Shown in pieces: positions 40,360 through 49,869 of a stretch of DNA of 64,000 bases. Below the pieces are notes generated by a model. The model ran no database searches. It had not been told where the DNA came from and was given only the letters and a program-made list of their open reading frames with translations. How positions within the stretch are numbered: position 1 is the first letter of the stretch; every line of letters starts with the position of its first letter. The stretch lies in NCBI GenBank assembly GCA_030429835.1, contig JAUIGC010000001.1, forward strand, positions 60,082-124,081, in the 5' to 3' direction. The stretch is from Bacteroidia bacterium. GTDB lineage: Bacteria > Bacteroidota > Bacteroidia > Flavobacteriales > Flavobacteriaceae. The position numbers and the translations under genes are program-made.

Positions 40360-40373
40360 TTTAGGTCCAGAAT
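40360..40373 (+). repeat. Right copy of 14-bp direct repeat TTTAGGTCCAGAAT (candidate att core)
   Basis: Identical to 21697-21710, just outside the integrase region. Confidence 0.5.
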
Positions 40374-40552
40374 AACGCACTAAAACATCATTCTTCTCAA
40401 AAAAAATCAAAATTCAAAATGTTTTAACCAATTTCAAACAAGTTCCTAGAACTCAAGATTCTGGCTTATTAGCCGAAAACCATTCCCAAAAAAACTACAA
40501 AAATTTAATTTAGACACAATTTACAAAATCGCCTTTTTAACCAAATTCAGTT

Positions 40553-41587
40553 TTAGAAAGCGTTTAAAATTGCCTCATAATAATAAGGGAAAATCCATGA
40601 GGATATCAAGAGAATAAAAGAACCCATTAGGCGTACCAAATTATTCTGTGCAATGGGTATTGGAGATAATTCATAAATATACTTTCGGTAAGCAATCAAC
40701 TCCATCACAGAAATTTTTGGCTGTTTGTTGGTTATGGCCAATTGTGCCAAGCTGGGCTCGTGATTGTCCATTGCTTTTCTTATAAGCAATTTTTCATTCC
40801 GTAGTTTTTTAGAAATGTCATTGTAAATACCATAAAACGGAACAAATAACAGAAATAAGAGTATTGGGCCACTAATGATCAAAGTGGAAAACAACGATGT
40901 CATCAGTTCTGGCTCCTTCCAAATGGAAAATGGAAAAACCGTATAAAGGCCAATAATGCTCATAGCTGCGGCTATACCCATTTGTGAAAACGGATCGAGT
41001 TTATGAATATCCAACAAGTCCACAAAGGCAAAGTTACGCTCTATTTTATTAAACCTCAGTACTTCGGTTATGGTTATATAGTTCAGTTGAAGCAACAACA
41101 TACCAGTAAGTATCGCGAACCATTTTGATAGTCCTAAACCTAAAAAATAAAATTGACCATCCACCTGAAAATGACCATTGGGAGAGTTATAATTAACAAC
41201 GAATACAAGTAAGGGAGCCAATAATGAAACAAGTAAAAATCTGTAAAATCTATAATGCCCGGATTGAATAAACAAGTCTTGATACTGGTGTTCGTCTATA
41301 TTCAAAGAAGGTTTAATTTTTTTCAGGTAATATTCAACTTTTCTAGAAAACCAAATTAAATAAGGAATCACAAAGCTTATGCCCAATGAATTCGTTAAAT
41401 TGATTCCAGGGATATTTTTAAAAAGAAAGGATAGGGAAAACAAAATAATGAATACAATGAAAGGAGAAATCTTAAGCCTGTCACCCATACGCAATATAAG
41501 AGGCCTATAGGTCGTTGAGGTGAAGAAATTTAAAATTTTACTTTTTACGGTATAAAAAAAGTCCAAAACCCTAGCTTTCATTACCAA
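40553..41587 (-). CDS. Hypothetical multi-pass membrane protein
   Basis: Several hydrophobic segments; 17-nt overlap with the upstream gene. Confidence 0.78.
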   Translation of the reverse strand: MVMKARVLDFFYTVKSKILNFFTSTTYRPLILRMGDRLKISPFIVFIILFSLSFLFKNIPGINLTNSLGISFVIPYLIWFSRKVEYYLKKIKPSLNIDEHQYQDLFIQSGHYRFYRFLLVSLLAPLLVFVVNYNSPNGHFQVDGQFYFLGLGLSKWFAILTGMLLLQLNYITITEVLRFNKIERNFAFVDLLDIHKLDPFSQMGIAAAMSIIGLYTVFPFSIWKEPELMTSLFSTLIISGPILLFLLFVPFYGIYNDISKKLRNEKLLIRKAMDNHEPSLAQLAITNKQPKISVMELIAYRKYIYELSPIPIAQNNLVRLMGSFILLISSWIFPYYYEAILNAF

Positions 41588-42389
41588 CCCTGGTATTTTT
41601 AAGATTTCCGACCAATTTTAAAGAAGGACTGTGGGACATATCGCGAAGTGTACATGTACCCAATGGCACAAGTGCTTCACCAGCCTTTAAAACAAGCGAA
41701 TCCTTTGAATTATGAATACCTTCACTCAAATTCAAATCCTCGAAGTGATTTAACAATTGCTTTTTAAGATCATTTAGCTTCTTATTATTATCCAACAAGG
41801 GAACATGTTTTCTAGATCCATCAATCCTGACTTTGATTCCGTAGGGCCTTTCCGGTACATTGCTGGCATTCCAGAAAGCGGTTGTAGCCACCTGAACACA
41901 TACCATTGCCTTTTTCCCTTTGTTGTTTTCCAAAATCTCTACAAGTTTGTGTTCTATTAACCTTCCAAGAAGATCTACTACCTTTTGTTTGATTCCATAC
42001 TTGACTTGGTCTACTGCCAAAATAACCAGTCCACCCAAAAGGAGTTCAGAATAAAAATAAGGCCCTCCGACAAAGGACATTGCGTTTTGAATAACTGGCT
42101 CCGCAGGGAGATTTGGTGACCCTAAAGGTTCTTCATTTTCTCCATAAAAACGAAAAGCATCCAACAAATCGATTTCTTTCATGTCCATGACTTCGGACAA
42201 TTCCTGATGTAAAATACCCTTGGTGGTAGCATGAACAATCATGTGCTTGCCATTTTCTTTACCCACATACAATATCGTGTGTGAATAACCGCCTTGGTCC
42301 ACTTCTTGAATTAATTTAGAAAGGGCATTGTCCTCACTGCAAAGTAGAATATCCCCAGGATTAAGTTGATCGGGAGTTATGGTTTTCAT
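41571..42389 (-). CDS. YiiX/NlpC-P60-like permuted papain-fold cysteine peptidase/amidase
   Basis: LNPGDILLCSEDNALSKLIQEVDQGGYSHTILYVGKENGKHMIVHATTKGI ... ending in VCVQVATTAF. Confidence 0.65.
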   Translation of the reverse strand: MKTITPDQLNPGDILLCSEDNALSKLIQEVDQGGYSHTILYVGKENGKHMIVHATTKGILHQELSEVMDMKEIDLLDAFRFYGENEEPLGSPNLPAEPVIQNAMSFVGGPYFYSELLLGGLVILAVDQVKYGIKQKVVDLLGRLIEHKLVEILENNKGKKAMVCVQVATTAFWNASNVPERPYGIKVRIDGSRKHVPLLDNNKKLNDLKKQLLNHFEDLNLSEGIHNSKDSLVLKAGEALVPLGTCTLRDMSHSPSLKLVGNLKNTRVGNES

Positions 42390-42800
42390 ATGGTTGGTTT
42401 ATCTATAAATATAAACAATTTCAAGCTTGACTATACCAAAAGCAACTACTCTTGGAACATTTGCAATTCATTTAGCCTTTTCAAGTCCAGTTCTACTGCG
42501 ATTTCATAACTTCTGTTAAACATAATGGTCTATTTTTAAGAGGGATGACGAAGAAACCAAATAAGACGTTACTATTAATACTACTGGGATGAACCCTATT
42601 TAATCAGGGATTTCCCAAAAAATACGTGAATAAAAGTATCTCAGTTTCATTTGTCACTTAGTTACAGTATGTTCCTGGCGACCTTGGCAAAAGGTTATAT
42701 TCGGAAATATTCTAAATCCAATAAAAAGTTTAACCTTACATTAAACCTTTTGTTATTTTAGGCCTCTAAAATTGAACAATACTAAACAACCTATATCGTC

Positions 42801-43310
42801 ATGAGTAGAAAATCAGAGAACACCTTTAGGGAATTTCATAGATATTTAGGCTTTTTCCTTGCCGGAATCATGGCCGTTTATGCTATTAGCGGTATCGTAC
42901 TGACATTTCGCAACACGGATTTCCTAAAAAAGGAGGTGACCATCACCAAAACACTCCCAGTCGGGTTGAATGAGGAAAAACTCGGGCAGGAACTTCGTAT
43001 GCGCTTTTTTAAGGTGGACAAGATAGAGGGTGATATGGTCTATTTTGGTTCCGGTTCCTACAATCAGGTGACGGGTGAAGTATCCTACACGGAAAAACAT
43101 CAGCCCATCATTATAGAAAAGATGAACAAACTACATAAAATGCATCAGGGCAATCCCTTGTTTTGGCTTGCCGTACTATTTGGCATAGGGTTGCTGTTCT
43201 TTTCGGTATCGGCATTTTTTATGATCAATCCAAAAGCACCCATTTACAAAAAAGGAATCTATTTTGCCGTTGCAGGATTTTTATTGACTGTAGTTCTTCT
43301 AATGGTGTAA
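42801..43310 (+). CDS. PepSY-associated TM-like membrane protein
   Basis: FREFHRYLGFFLAGIMAVYAISGIVLTF; MNKLHKMHQGNPLFWLAVLFGIGLLFFSVSAFFM. Confidence 0.75.
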   Translation: MSRKSENTFREFHRYLGFFLAGIMAVYAISGIVLTFRNTDFLKKEVTITKTLPVGLNEEKLGQELRMRFFKVDKIEGDMVYFGSGSYNQVTGEVSYTEKHQPIIIEKMNKLHKMHQGNPLFWLAVLFGIGLLFFSVSAFFMINPKAPIYKKGIYFAVAGFLLTVVLLMV

Positions 43311-43334
43311 ATCTGCTTCTTTTTATATAAAATA

Positions 43335-43362
43335 AAAGCCCGGACCAATGTCCGGGCTTTTT
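43335..43362. terminator. Bidirectional terminator between convergent genes
   Basis: AAAGCCCGGAC CAAT GTCCGGGCTTT, 11-bp perfect stem with T-tracts. Confidence 0.85.
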
Positions 43363-43384
43363 CTTTAACTTTTTTGCCTTCTTC

Positions 43385-44998
43385 TTAATTGGCTCCTACA
43401 ATTTCAAACAATTCCTTGTCCAGCTGTGGTTTTACCTTACAGGTTACGTCAAAATGCATCGTGGCCGTATTCCTTTCATTGTATGCAGGCCATTCTGGTA
43501 AGCTCGCCGCGTTGGGATTCCCCGTCTTGGCAAAATTAATCCAGGCACTACTCATTTTATCGGCCAATTGATGGGCCTCCTCGCCTCCTCCAGTCATTTG
43601 ATTGGCCAAATCCACCGTATCAAACACAAATGGTAATTCCATACAATGCAAGGCCTTATATTTCCCATTAAAGACTGGGGACTGCCAGGTAAACAGATAC
43701 ATATAGACATCCGCCCCGTCATTTAAAGCGGATTTTTCGTTCGCCTGTACCACGGCTCCCGGTCTAAACATGGTATCCACATCCAAAAAATCTTTGGGGT
43801 CCGTATCGTTGGGATATGCTTTTTTTACGGCCTTTATATAGGCATCGGCATTTTCCTTATACCGTTCCTTAATCTGTTTCATAATATCTTCTTCAGAAGC
43901 ATTTACCAATTGCATCGTGGTGAAAGGTGCAAATTCGTTTTTTACTGTTCCAATCAATAACGGTATATCTTTGGACATTTTTAAGGCCTCGTTGGAATTT
44001 ACCTGATATGGTAAATCCGTTCCGTCCAGGCTAGGGCCCCAACTAAGACCAAATCCTATAGCAGGTTTGCCTGCAGCCCGCATTTTTTCAGCTGTAATTC
44101 TTAAAGCCTTGCTACTTGCTTCGGACAATACTTCAAAAGGAATATCCTGAATGCTATCTACGGAAGCTTCATCCAACCCTAGAATGGATAGTGTTTCTGA
44201 CGCTATAGCCTGAGTATCCTCTTTTTCCAAAATGGCACTTCTAAAAGATCCGCTCTGATTGATGGCTTTGTGGAACAAACCCTCGGCCTTAGGCATGGCC
44301 ATTAAGGTATTTACCTTGGCCCCACCACCGGATTGGCCAAAAATGGTCACATTATTTGGATCACCCCCAAAATTGGCAATGTTGTCCCTGACCCATTCCA
44401 AGGCCAAAACAATATCCAACATTCCGTTGTTGGCAGAATGACTGTATTTATCACCGTAGGCAGATAGGTCCAAGAACCCTAAAACGTTTAATCGATGATT
44501 AATGGACACAACGACCACATCTCCTTTTTTGCTCAAATTTTCACCATCATAAGACGGTAACTCGTGACTTGATCCCGAAGTGAAACCTCCCCCATGAATC
44601 CAAAACATCACGGGTCTTTTTTTATTGTCCGATATACTTGGTGTCCAAACATTCAAACTTAAACAGTCCTCATTGGTATATCCCCAATCATGGTCAAAAA
44701 CAAATTCCACCTCATCATTGACCGTAGTTGTTGGCGTTAATAAAGGAGCTACTGGTCCGTACATTGTAGAACTACGAATACCCTCCCATGGTTCTGGTTT
44801 TACAGCGGTCTCAAATCTTTCCGCCTTACCGTAAGGAATTCCCTTATACGTGAAAATATCGTTTTTAATATAGCCACGGACCTTTCCATTATTGGTGTTT
44901 GTAACCGCCACATCCATTCCGGTCTTCACCTCTTGCGCCTCCATGGAAATGGAAACGGATAATAGAAGTAGGCAAATTTTAAAAGTTAGTTTTTTCAT
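43385..44998 (-). CDS. Carboxylesterase/lipase family (type B) protein, secreted
   Basis: GIPYGKAERF; EDCLSLNVWTP; HGGGFTSGSS; FGQSGGGAKV nucleophile region. Confidence 0.92.
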   Translation of the reverse strand: MKKLTFKICLLLLSVSISMEAQEVKTGMDVAVTNTNNGKVRGYIKNDIFTYKGIPYGKAERFETAVKPEPWEGIRSSTMYGPVAPLLTPTTTVNDEVEFVFDHDWGYTNEDCLSLNVWTPSISDNKKRPVMFWIHGGGFTSGSSHELPSYDGENLSKKGDVVVVSINHRLNVLGFLDLSAYGDKYSHSANNGMLDIVLALEWVRDNIANFGGDPNNVTIFGQSGGGAKVNTLMAMPKAEGLFHKAINQSGSFRSAILEKEDTQAIASETLSILGLDEASVDSIQDIPFEVLSEASSKALRITAEKMRAAGKPAIGFGLSWGPSLDGTDLPYQVNSNEALKMSKDIPLLIGTVKNEFAPFTTMQLVNASEEDIMKQIKERYKENADAYIKAVKKAYPNDTDPKDFLDVDTMFRPGAVVQANEKSALNDGADVYMYLFTWQSPVFNGKYKALHCMELPFVFDTVDLANQMTGGGEEAHQLADKMSSAWINFAKTGNPNAASLPEWPAYNERNTATMHFDVTCKVKPQLDKELFEIVGAN

Positions 44999-45012
44999 TG
45001 TTTCAATATTTT

Positions 45013-46383
45013 TTAGGCTTGATATAAATTCTTATTCAAATAATCATTTTTGAATTTTCCATCGGGATCGTGCTTTTTCGCCAAAGCTAGAAAATCCGTA
45101 AACTTGCTATATCTTGAGGACAACACCTTAGGATCAACGTTAAAGATTTTACCCCAATGCGGCCTGAACTGAAAAGGTTCCAGCTCTTCTTCTATCATAG
45201 TTACTAAAGCTCCAACTTCCTCAGGGTTTTGTTTCCATGTGAAATGGATTGCAACACAATCCTCCTGATAACAAGGGCTCATCCAATAATCATCTGCCGC
45301 TATCGTACGTATTTCGGTAATCATTAATTGCGGAGAAATTAGGTCCCTCTTTTTTTCCAAGGCCAATATGGCATCAAGTGCTTGATCTTTGGGAACAAAA
45401 AATTCCGATTGTAATTCCTCTCCACTACTGGGCGTAAAACCCATTTTAAAATGTGGCAACCTATCATACCAAGGTCCGGGAACACCCATTTGGTCCGTGC
45501 AGTTCACGGCGGACAGTTCCGTAATGGGATGTAGGTTTCTTGTCGCCGCCTTGGCACCAAAATAGTCGTCGCCCAAATCCTTTACTTCTTCATCAGTCCT
45601 TCTTTTCACCCATACCTGACTGATTTTTTGATCTTGCCAATCGGTAAAAAGACTTACACTATAACCACCCGATAAGATGTCATTAAAATTTTCCTTCAGA
45701 GATTCCAAGGGAAGTTCCTGAAAAACATCCTGCCGAACATCAAATGTCTTTTGGATATCCAAGGTCATTTTGGTGATAATCCCCAAAGCTCCGAGGTTTA
45801 CCACAGCACCATTAAAGGCTTCATCTCCCCTTTTTAACACTATAATTTCTCCATTGCCGTTTACCAATTCAATGGCAGCAACACCTGTAGCCAAATTTCC
45901 ATTTTTGACCCCGGAACCATGGGTTGCCGTTGCACAGGCTCCCGCAACCGATATATGGGGAAGAGAGGCCAAATTGTGCAAGGCATACCCCCTTTCATGT
46001 AACTCCGGAGCAAAATCGCCATACTTGGCACCCGCACCCACTGTCACGGTCATGTTTTCCTCATCCACACCCAAAACTCCATTCAAATGCTGCGTTGAAA
46101 TTTGGTTCATGGGGCTATCCGCAATATTATTGAAGCAATGCTTAGACCCCAGTGCCTTTTGGGCTTCCAATTCCTTGATCAACTCTTGGACTTCCTCGGC
46201 CGTTTTTGGTTCATATAGGTTCTTTGCCTTATAGGTATAATTCCCCGCCCAATTCTTCCGAACAGGTTCCAGAGGCAAATCTTCCGACATTTTCTTTTTG
46301 TCCAGTTTACATGAAGCCAAAGGATTTATCGTGGTGGCCGCCGCAAACGCTGCGGTGGTCTTTAAGAAGGTTTTACGTTTCAT
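45013..46383 (-). CDS. FAD-binding oxidoreductase, alditol oxidase / sugar-lactone oxidase type, with signal
   Basis: NWAGNYTYKAKNLYEPKTAEEVQELI; SVAGACATATHGSG; C-terminal HWGKIFNVDP...YSKFTDFLALAKKHDPDGKFKNDYL. Confidence 0.88.
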   Translation of the reverse strand: MKRKTFLKTTAAFAAATTINPLASCKLDKKKMSEDLPLEPVRKNWAGNYTYKAKNLYEPKTAEEVQELIKELEAQKALGSKHCFNNIADSPMNQISTQHLNGVLGVDEENMTVTVGAGAKYGDFAPELHERGYALHNLASLPHISVAGACATATHGSGVKNGNLATGVAAIELVNGNGEIIVLKRGDEAFNGAVVNLGALGIITKMTLDIQKTFDVRQDVFQELPLESLKENFNDILSGGYSVSLFTDWQDQKISQVWVKRRTDEEVKDLGDDYFGAKAATRNLHPITELSAVNCTDQMGVPGPWYDRLPHFKMGFTPSSGEELQSEFFVPKDQALDAILALEKKRDLISPQLMITEIRTIAADDYWMSPCYQEDCVAIHFTWKQNPEEVGALVTMIEEELEPFQFRPHWGKIFNVDPKVLSSRYSKFTDFLALAKKHDPDGKFKNDYLNKNLYQA

Positions 46384-46391
46384 ACTAGGAA

Positions 46392-47315
46392 TTATTGAAA
46401 TCCAATTTTCTTTAATCCCTCATGACTAATTTTAATTGCTTCCAAAGGTTTCATTCCGTCAAAGGTCATATCCTGCTCCACCATGTAATACTCCATTCCC
46501 GAAAGCTCTTTCTTCTCTAAAATCCTACCAAAATCTATGGTTCCTTGGCCCACTGGAGCAAATCTTCCTTGATCATCCATATCCTTCACATGCCAAAGTT
46601 TAAAACGACCAGGATACTTTTCAAAGTAGGCCACAGGATCTGCACCAGCCTTGGTCACCCAATACAGATCCATTTGAAAGTTAACATTGTCAGGATTGCA
46701 GTTTTCCAGTAAATAGTCTATCATGACCACATCATCATCTCCTTTTTTAAATTCAAAATCGTGATTATGGTATAATAATTTAAGACCCGCTTTACTTGCC
46801 TTCTCACCTAGGGTGTCCAAAATTTCGGCAAGTTCCTTGGCCGTTCCCTTCATGCCCATGGTCCTTTCTTCCGGATTAAAAGTGAACATCCCCATAGGAG
46901 GAACAGGTACTACAAAATATTCAAACCCCGCTGCCTTAACGTCTGCCATCATCTGATCGGCATTTTCCAATGTAACACTCGATTGATGTGTGCTTATAGG
47001 GGTGAGCCCTACCTCGGATAAGTAGGCTTTAAAATCCGCAGGGGTCATGTTATAGAATTTACCATCTGCATAACCTGCAGCCTCAATGTTTTCATATCCC
47101 GCATCCGCAACGGCCTTAAGGGTTGCTTTGGCATCGGTTCCCATATCATCGCGCACGGTATATAGCGCCAATCCCCCAAAATCCTCAACTTCCTCAACCA
47201 TGGTTTCGGGAGTTTCCATGGTTTCATTAGTTTTATCGGCCTTCCCTTTACAGGATAACATCAGTCCTATTGAAGCCAGTATAAATCCGTTTAAAATTAT
47301 TTTTTTCATGTTCAA
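46392..47315 (-). CDS. Sugar phosphate isomerase/epimerase-like lipoprotein
   Basis: Lipobox IGLMLSCKGK; GGLALYTVRDDMGTDAKATLKAVADAGYENIEAAGY; YHNHDFEF; FKLWHVKDMD. Confidence 0.88.
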   Translation of the reverse strand: MNMKKIILNGFILASIGLMLSCKGKADKTNETMETPETMVEEVEDFGGLALYTVRDDMGTDAKATLKAVADAGYENIEAAGYADGKFYNMTPADFKAYLSEVGLTPISTHQSSVTLENADQMMADVKAAGFEYFVVPVPPMGMFTFNPEERTMGMKGTAKELAEILDTLGEKASKAGLKLLYHNHDFEFKKGDDDVVMIDYLLENCNPDNVNFQMDLYWVTKAGADPVAYFEKYPGRFKLWHVKDMDDQGRFAPVGQGTIDFGRILEKKELSGMEYYMVEQDMTFDGMKPLEAIKISHEGLKKIGFQ

Positions 47316-47359
47316 GTTGTTTTTATTATTTATCGATCCAAGTTTAAAAATTCACTTAT

Positions 47360-48067
47360 TTATTTAAAACTATATAGATAGGGTGCCTTGTGGGCTTTTC
47401 CCTGAAATAGTTTTTCATGTCTAACCAAAATGTCCAAGGAAAGCATTTTTCTTTGAAATGTTGTACGCCGCAGTTTTTCTCCCAATATTGCTTCGTATAC
47501 CTGTTGCAACTGTTTCATCGTAAACTTAACGGGCAAAAGATTCATGCCTACCAGTTTTCTTTCCAAATTTTGACGGAGGACTTCCAGTGCTTTATCCACC
47601 ATTTCCCTATGGTCCATCATCAAGGGTGGAAGCTCATCTATGGAATACCAATTAATACTGTCCGATAATTCATCGGGTTTTAGCTTAACATTTTCATAAT
47701 TGATCAAAGCATAGTACCCAATGGAAATAAACCTTCCCAACATCCAACCATATTCATTTGTATCAAGGTTGTTTTCAGTCAGAATTTTTTTCATGATCGC
47801 CGAATCCGACCTTGTAAGACTTCCAAAGGTATAGAACTGCTCTAGGTAGATATCTTTTAAACCAGTACGCTGACTAACGCCATTCTTAACCGCATCATCC
47901 AGACTTTCATCCATTTTGACAAATCCACCTGGAAGCGCAAAATATCCTGTATTGTGATATTCCAAAACCAATATTTTAAGTTGGCTACCATTAAATCCGA
48001 AAATAACGGAATCATATGATACATTCTGAATATAATCCCGTTTTTCTGACGTACTCATCAATTTCAA
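47360..48067 (-). CDS. Nudix-domain plus winged-helix transcriptional regulator (NrtR/AraR-like)
   Basis: Nudix-like core YHNTGYFALPGGFVKMDESLDDAVKNGVSQRTGL, C-terminal wHTH MKQLQQVYEAILGEKLRRTTFQRKML. Confidence 0.88.
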   Translation of the reverse strand: MKLMSTSEKRDYIQNVSYDSVIFGFNGSQLKILVLEYHNTGYFALPGGFVKMDESLDDAVKNGVSQRTGLKDIYLEQFYTFGSLTRSDSAIMKKILTENNLDTNEYGWMLGRFISIGYYALINYENVKLKPDELSDSINWYSIDELPPLMMDHREMVDKALEVLRQNLERKLVGMNLLPVKFTMKQLQQVYEAILGEKLRRTTFQRKMLSLDILVRHEKLFQGKAHKAPYLYSFK

Positions 48068-48125
48068 TGGTTTAAAAATCCCAATATATCAAATAACGTA
48101 CAAAACGAATAGAAAACAAAGTATT

Positions 48126-48146
48126 ATTGTAACAAAATGAGACAAT
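48126..48146. promoter_or_regulatory. Candidate operator 1 of the Nudix regulator
   Basis: ATTGTAACA AAA TGAGACAAT, inverted repeat between the divergent regulator and lldD-like genes. Confidence 0.7.
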
Positions 48147-48402
48147 AGTTTTTAATTTTTGCCGCTTAGCTACCTACATGTTTTAAATTTAATCTTCCAT
48201 AAAATCAATCCCTTTGTTACTCTCCCAATGATCCTAGACAAGTAGAAATATATTAGTTAGAACACGATAGCTATTTAATTGCGAATTCTTCCAAGTATAC
48301 AATTGACATGCAAGACCCATTGGTCCATTAATTATATTCTCAATACCTCTTTAAAAATTCTATTTAAAAAAACACGTACCTTTTATTCCCAAATAAAAAA
48401 AT

Positions 48403-49551
48403 ATGTCCAAAAATTTTGATTCCAACTATCCCTCCGTAGATGATCTAAGAAACAAGGCTAAGTCTAGGATGCCAAGATTTGCCTTTGAATATTTGGACGG
48501 GGGCTGTAACGAGGATGTAAGTTTGGCGCTAAATACAAGCGATATTAGAAAGGTTCAGCTAGAACCCAGATACCTTCAAAACTATGGCACAAGTTCCACC
48601 AAAACAAAAGTGCTGGGTATGGAGTTCGATGCGCCTTTTGGTATTGCCCCTGTTGGATTGCAAGGGTTGATGTGGCCCAACTCCCCAGCCATACTCGCCA
48701 AGGCCGCATTTAAACATAATATCCCCTTCATTTTAAGCACGGTAACCACCATGAATATTGAAAGGGCGAGTGAACTAACCGAAGGGAATGCCTGGTTTCA
48801 ATTGTACAATCCAGTTGATGATGGCATCAGGGACGACATCATTAACAGGGCACAAGCGGCCGGATGTCCCGTTTTGGTACTACTTTGTGATGTTCCTACG
48901 TTCGGGTTCAGACCGCGGGATTTTAAAAACGGATTGGCCCTGCCGCCAAAAATGTCCATCACCAACATCCTTCAAATTCTGGGAAAACCCACATGGGCAT
49001 TTAATACGCTGAAGTACGGTCAACCTACCTTTGAAAACTTAAAACCCTATACCCCAGAAGGACTTAACCTAAAGCAATTGGGAGCCTTTATGGACAAGAC
49101 ATTTTCAGGTAGACTAAATGCCGAGCGAATAAAACCGATCCGGGACAAATGGAAAGGAAAACTGGTATTGAAAGGTGTGGCCTCCGAACGGGACACTCAG
49201 GATGCCATTAAAATGGGCTTTGACGGAATCATCCTTTCCAATCACGGCGGCAGACAATTGGATGCCGCCCAATCCACTATCGGCACTTTACAGGACATTG
49301 CTGGAAAATACGGTGACCAAATCGAAATTATGCTAGATAGCGGACTACGTTCAGGACCGGACATTGCAAGGGTCATAGCTAGCGGAGCAAAATTCACCTT
49401 TATGGGACGTTCCTTTATGTACGGTGTGGGTGCACTCGGGGCCAAAGGAGGAGACCATACCATTGGCATGCTCAAAACCCAATTTCAACAGGTAATGGAC
49501 CAATTATGTTGCGAAAAAGTTGAGGATTTACCAAAGCACTTGATAAAATAG
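48403..49551 (+). CDS. Alpha-hydroxy-acid oxidase / L-lactate dehydrogenase-like FMN enzyme
   Basis: RMPRFAFEYLDGGCNEDVSLALN; LKGVASERDTQDAIKMGFDGIILSNHGGRQLD; LDSGLRSGPDIARVIASGA. Confidence 0.92.
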   Translation: MSKNFDSNYPSVDDLRNKAKSRMPRFAFEYLDGGCNEDVSLALNTSDIRKVQLEPRYLQNYGTSSTKTKVLGMEFDAPFGIAPVGLQGLMWPNSPAILAKAAFKHNIPFILSTVTTMNIERASELTEGNAWFQLYNPVDDGIRDDIINRAQAAGCPVLVLLCDVPTFGFRPRDFKNGLALPPKMSITNILQILGKPTWAFNTLKYGQPTFENLKPYTPEGLNLKQLGAFMDKTFSGRLNAERIKPIRDKWKGKLVLKGVASERDTQDAIKMGFDGIILSNHGGRQLDAAQSTIGTLQDIAGKYGDQIEIMLDSGLRSGPDIARVIASGAKFTFMGRSFMYGVGALGAKGGDHTIGMLKTQFQQVMDQLCCEKVEDLPKHLIK

Positions 49552-49836
49552 AATGTAGGACGCCATTTATAAAATTACCGGGTCCGGTTGAGCCGTCGTA
49601 TAGTGTAAAATCGGGTGGCGGGATACAATTGTATTTAAGTACGTTCACTTAAAGAAACTACTTGCTGCTCTGAATTCGACAATAGGCTTTTTAAAAAAAT
49701 CAGATTCAATATTCTATTAGAAATAAACAGGCATTCCTCCCTATTTATCATTTTGAACACATCTATATTGCCAAAACATCCTTTTCAATCGATATTTTTC
49801 ATAATTATCATATGAATTTAGGATAATCGATGTATT

Positions 49837-49857
49837 ATTGTAACAAATTGAGACAAT
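49837..49857. promoter_or_regulatory. Candidate operator 2 of the Nudix regulator
   Basis: ATTGTAACA AAT TGAGACAAT, 12 nt before the ATG of the esterase at 49870. Confidence 0.7.
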
Positions 49858-49869
49858 AAAACTCTGAAA

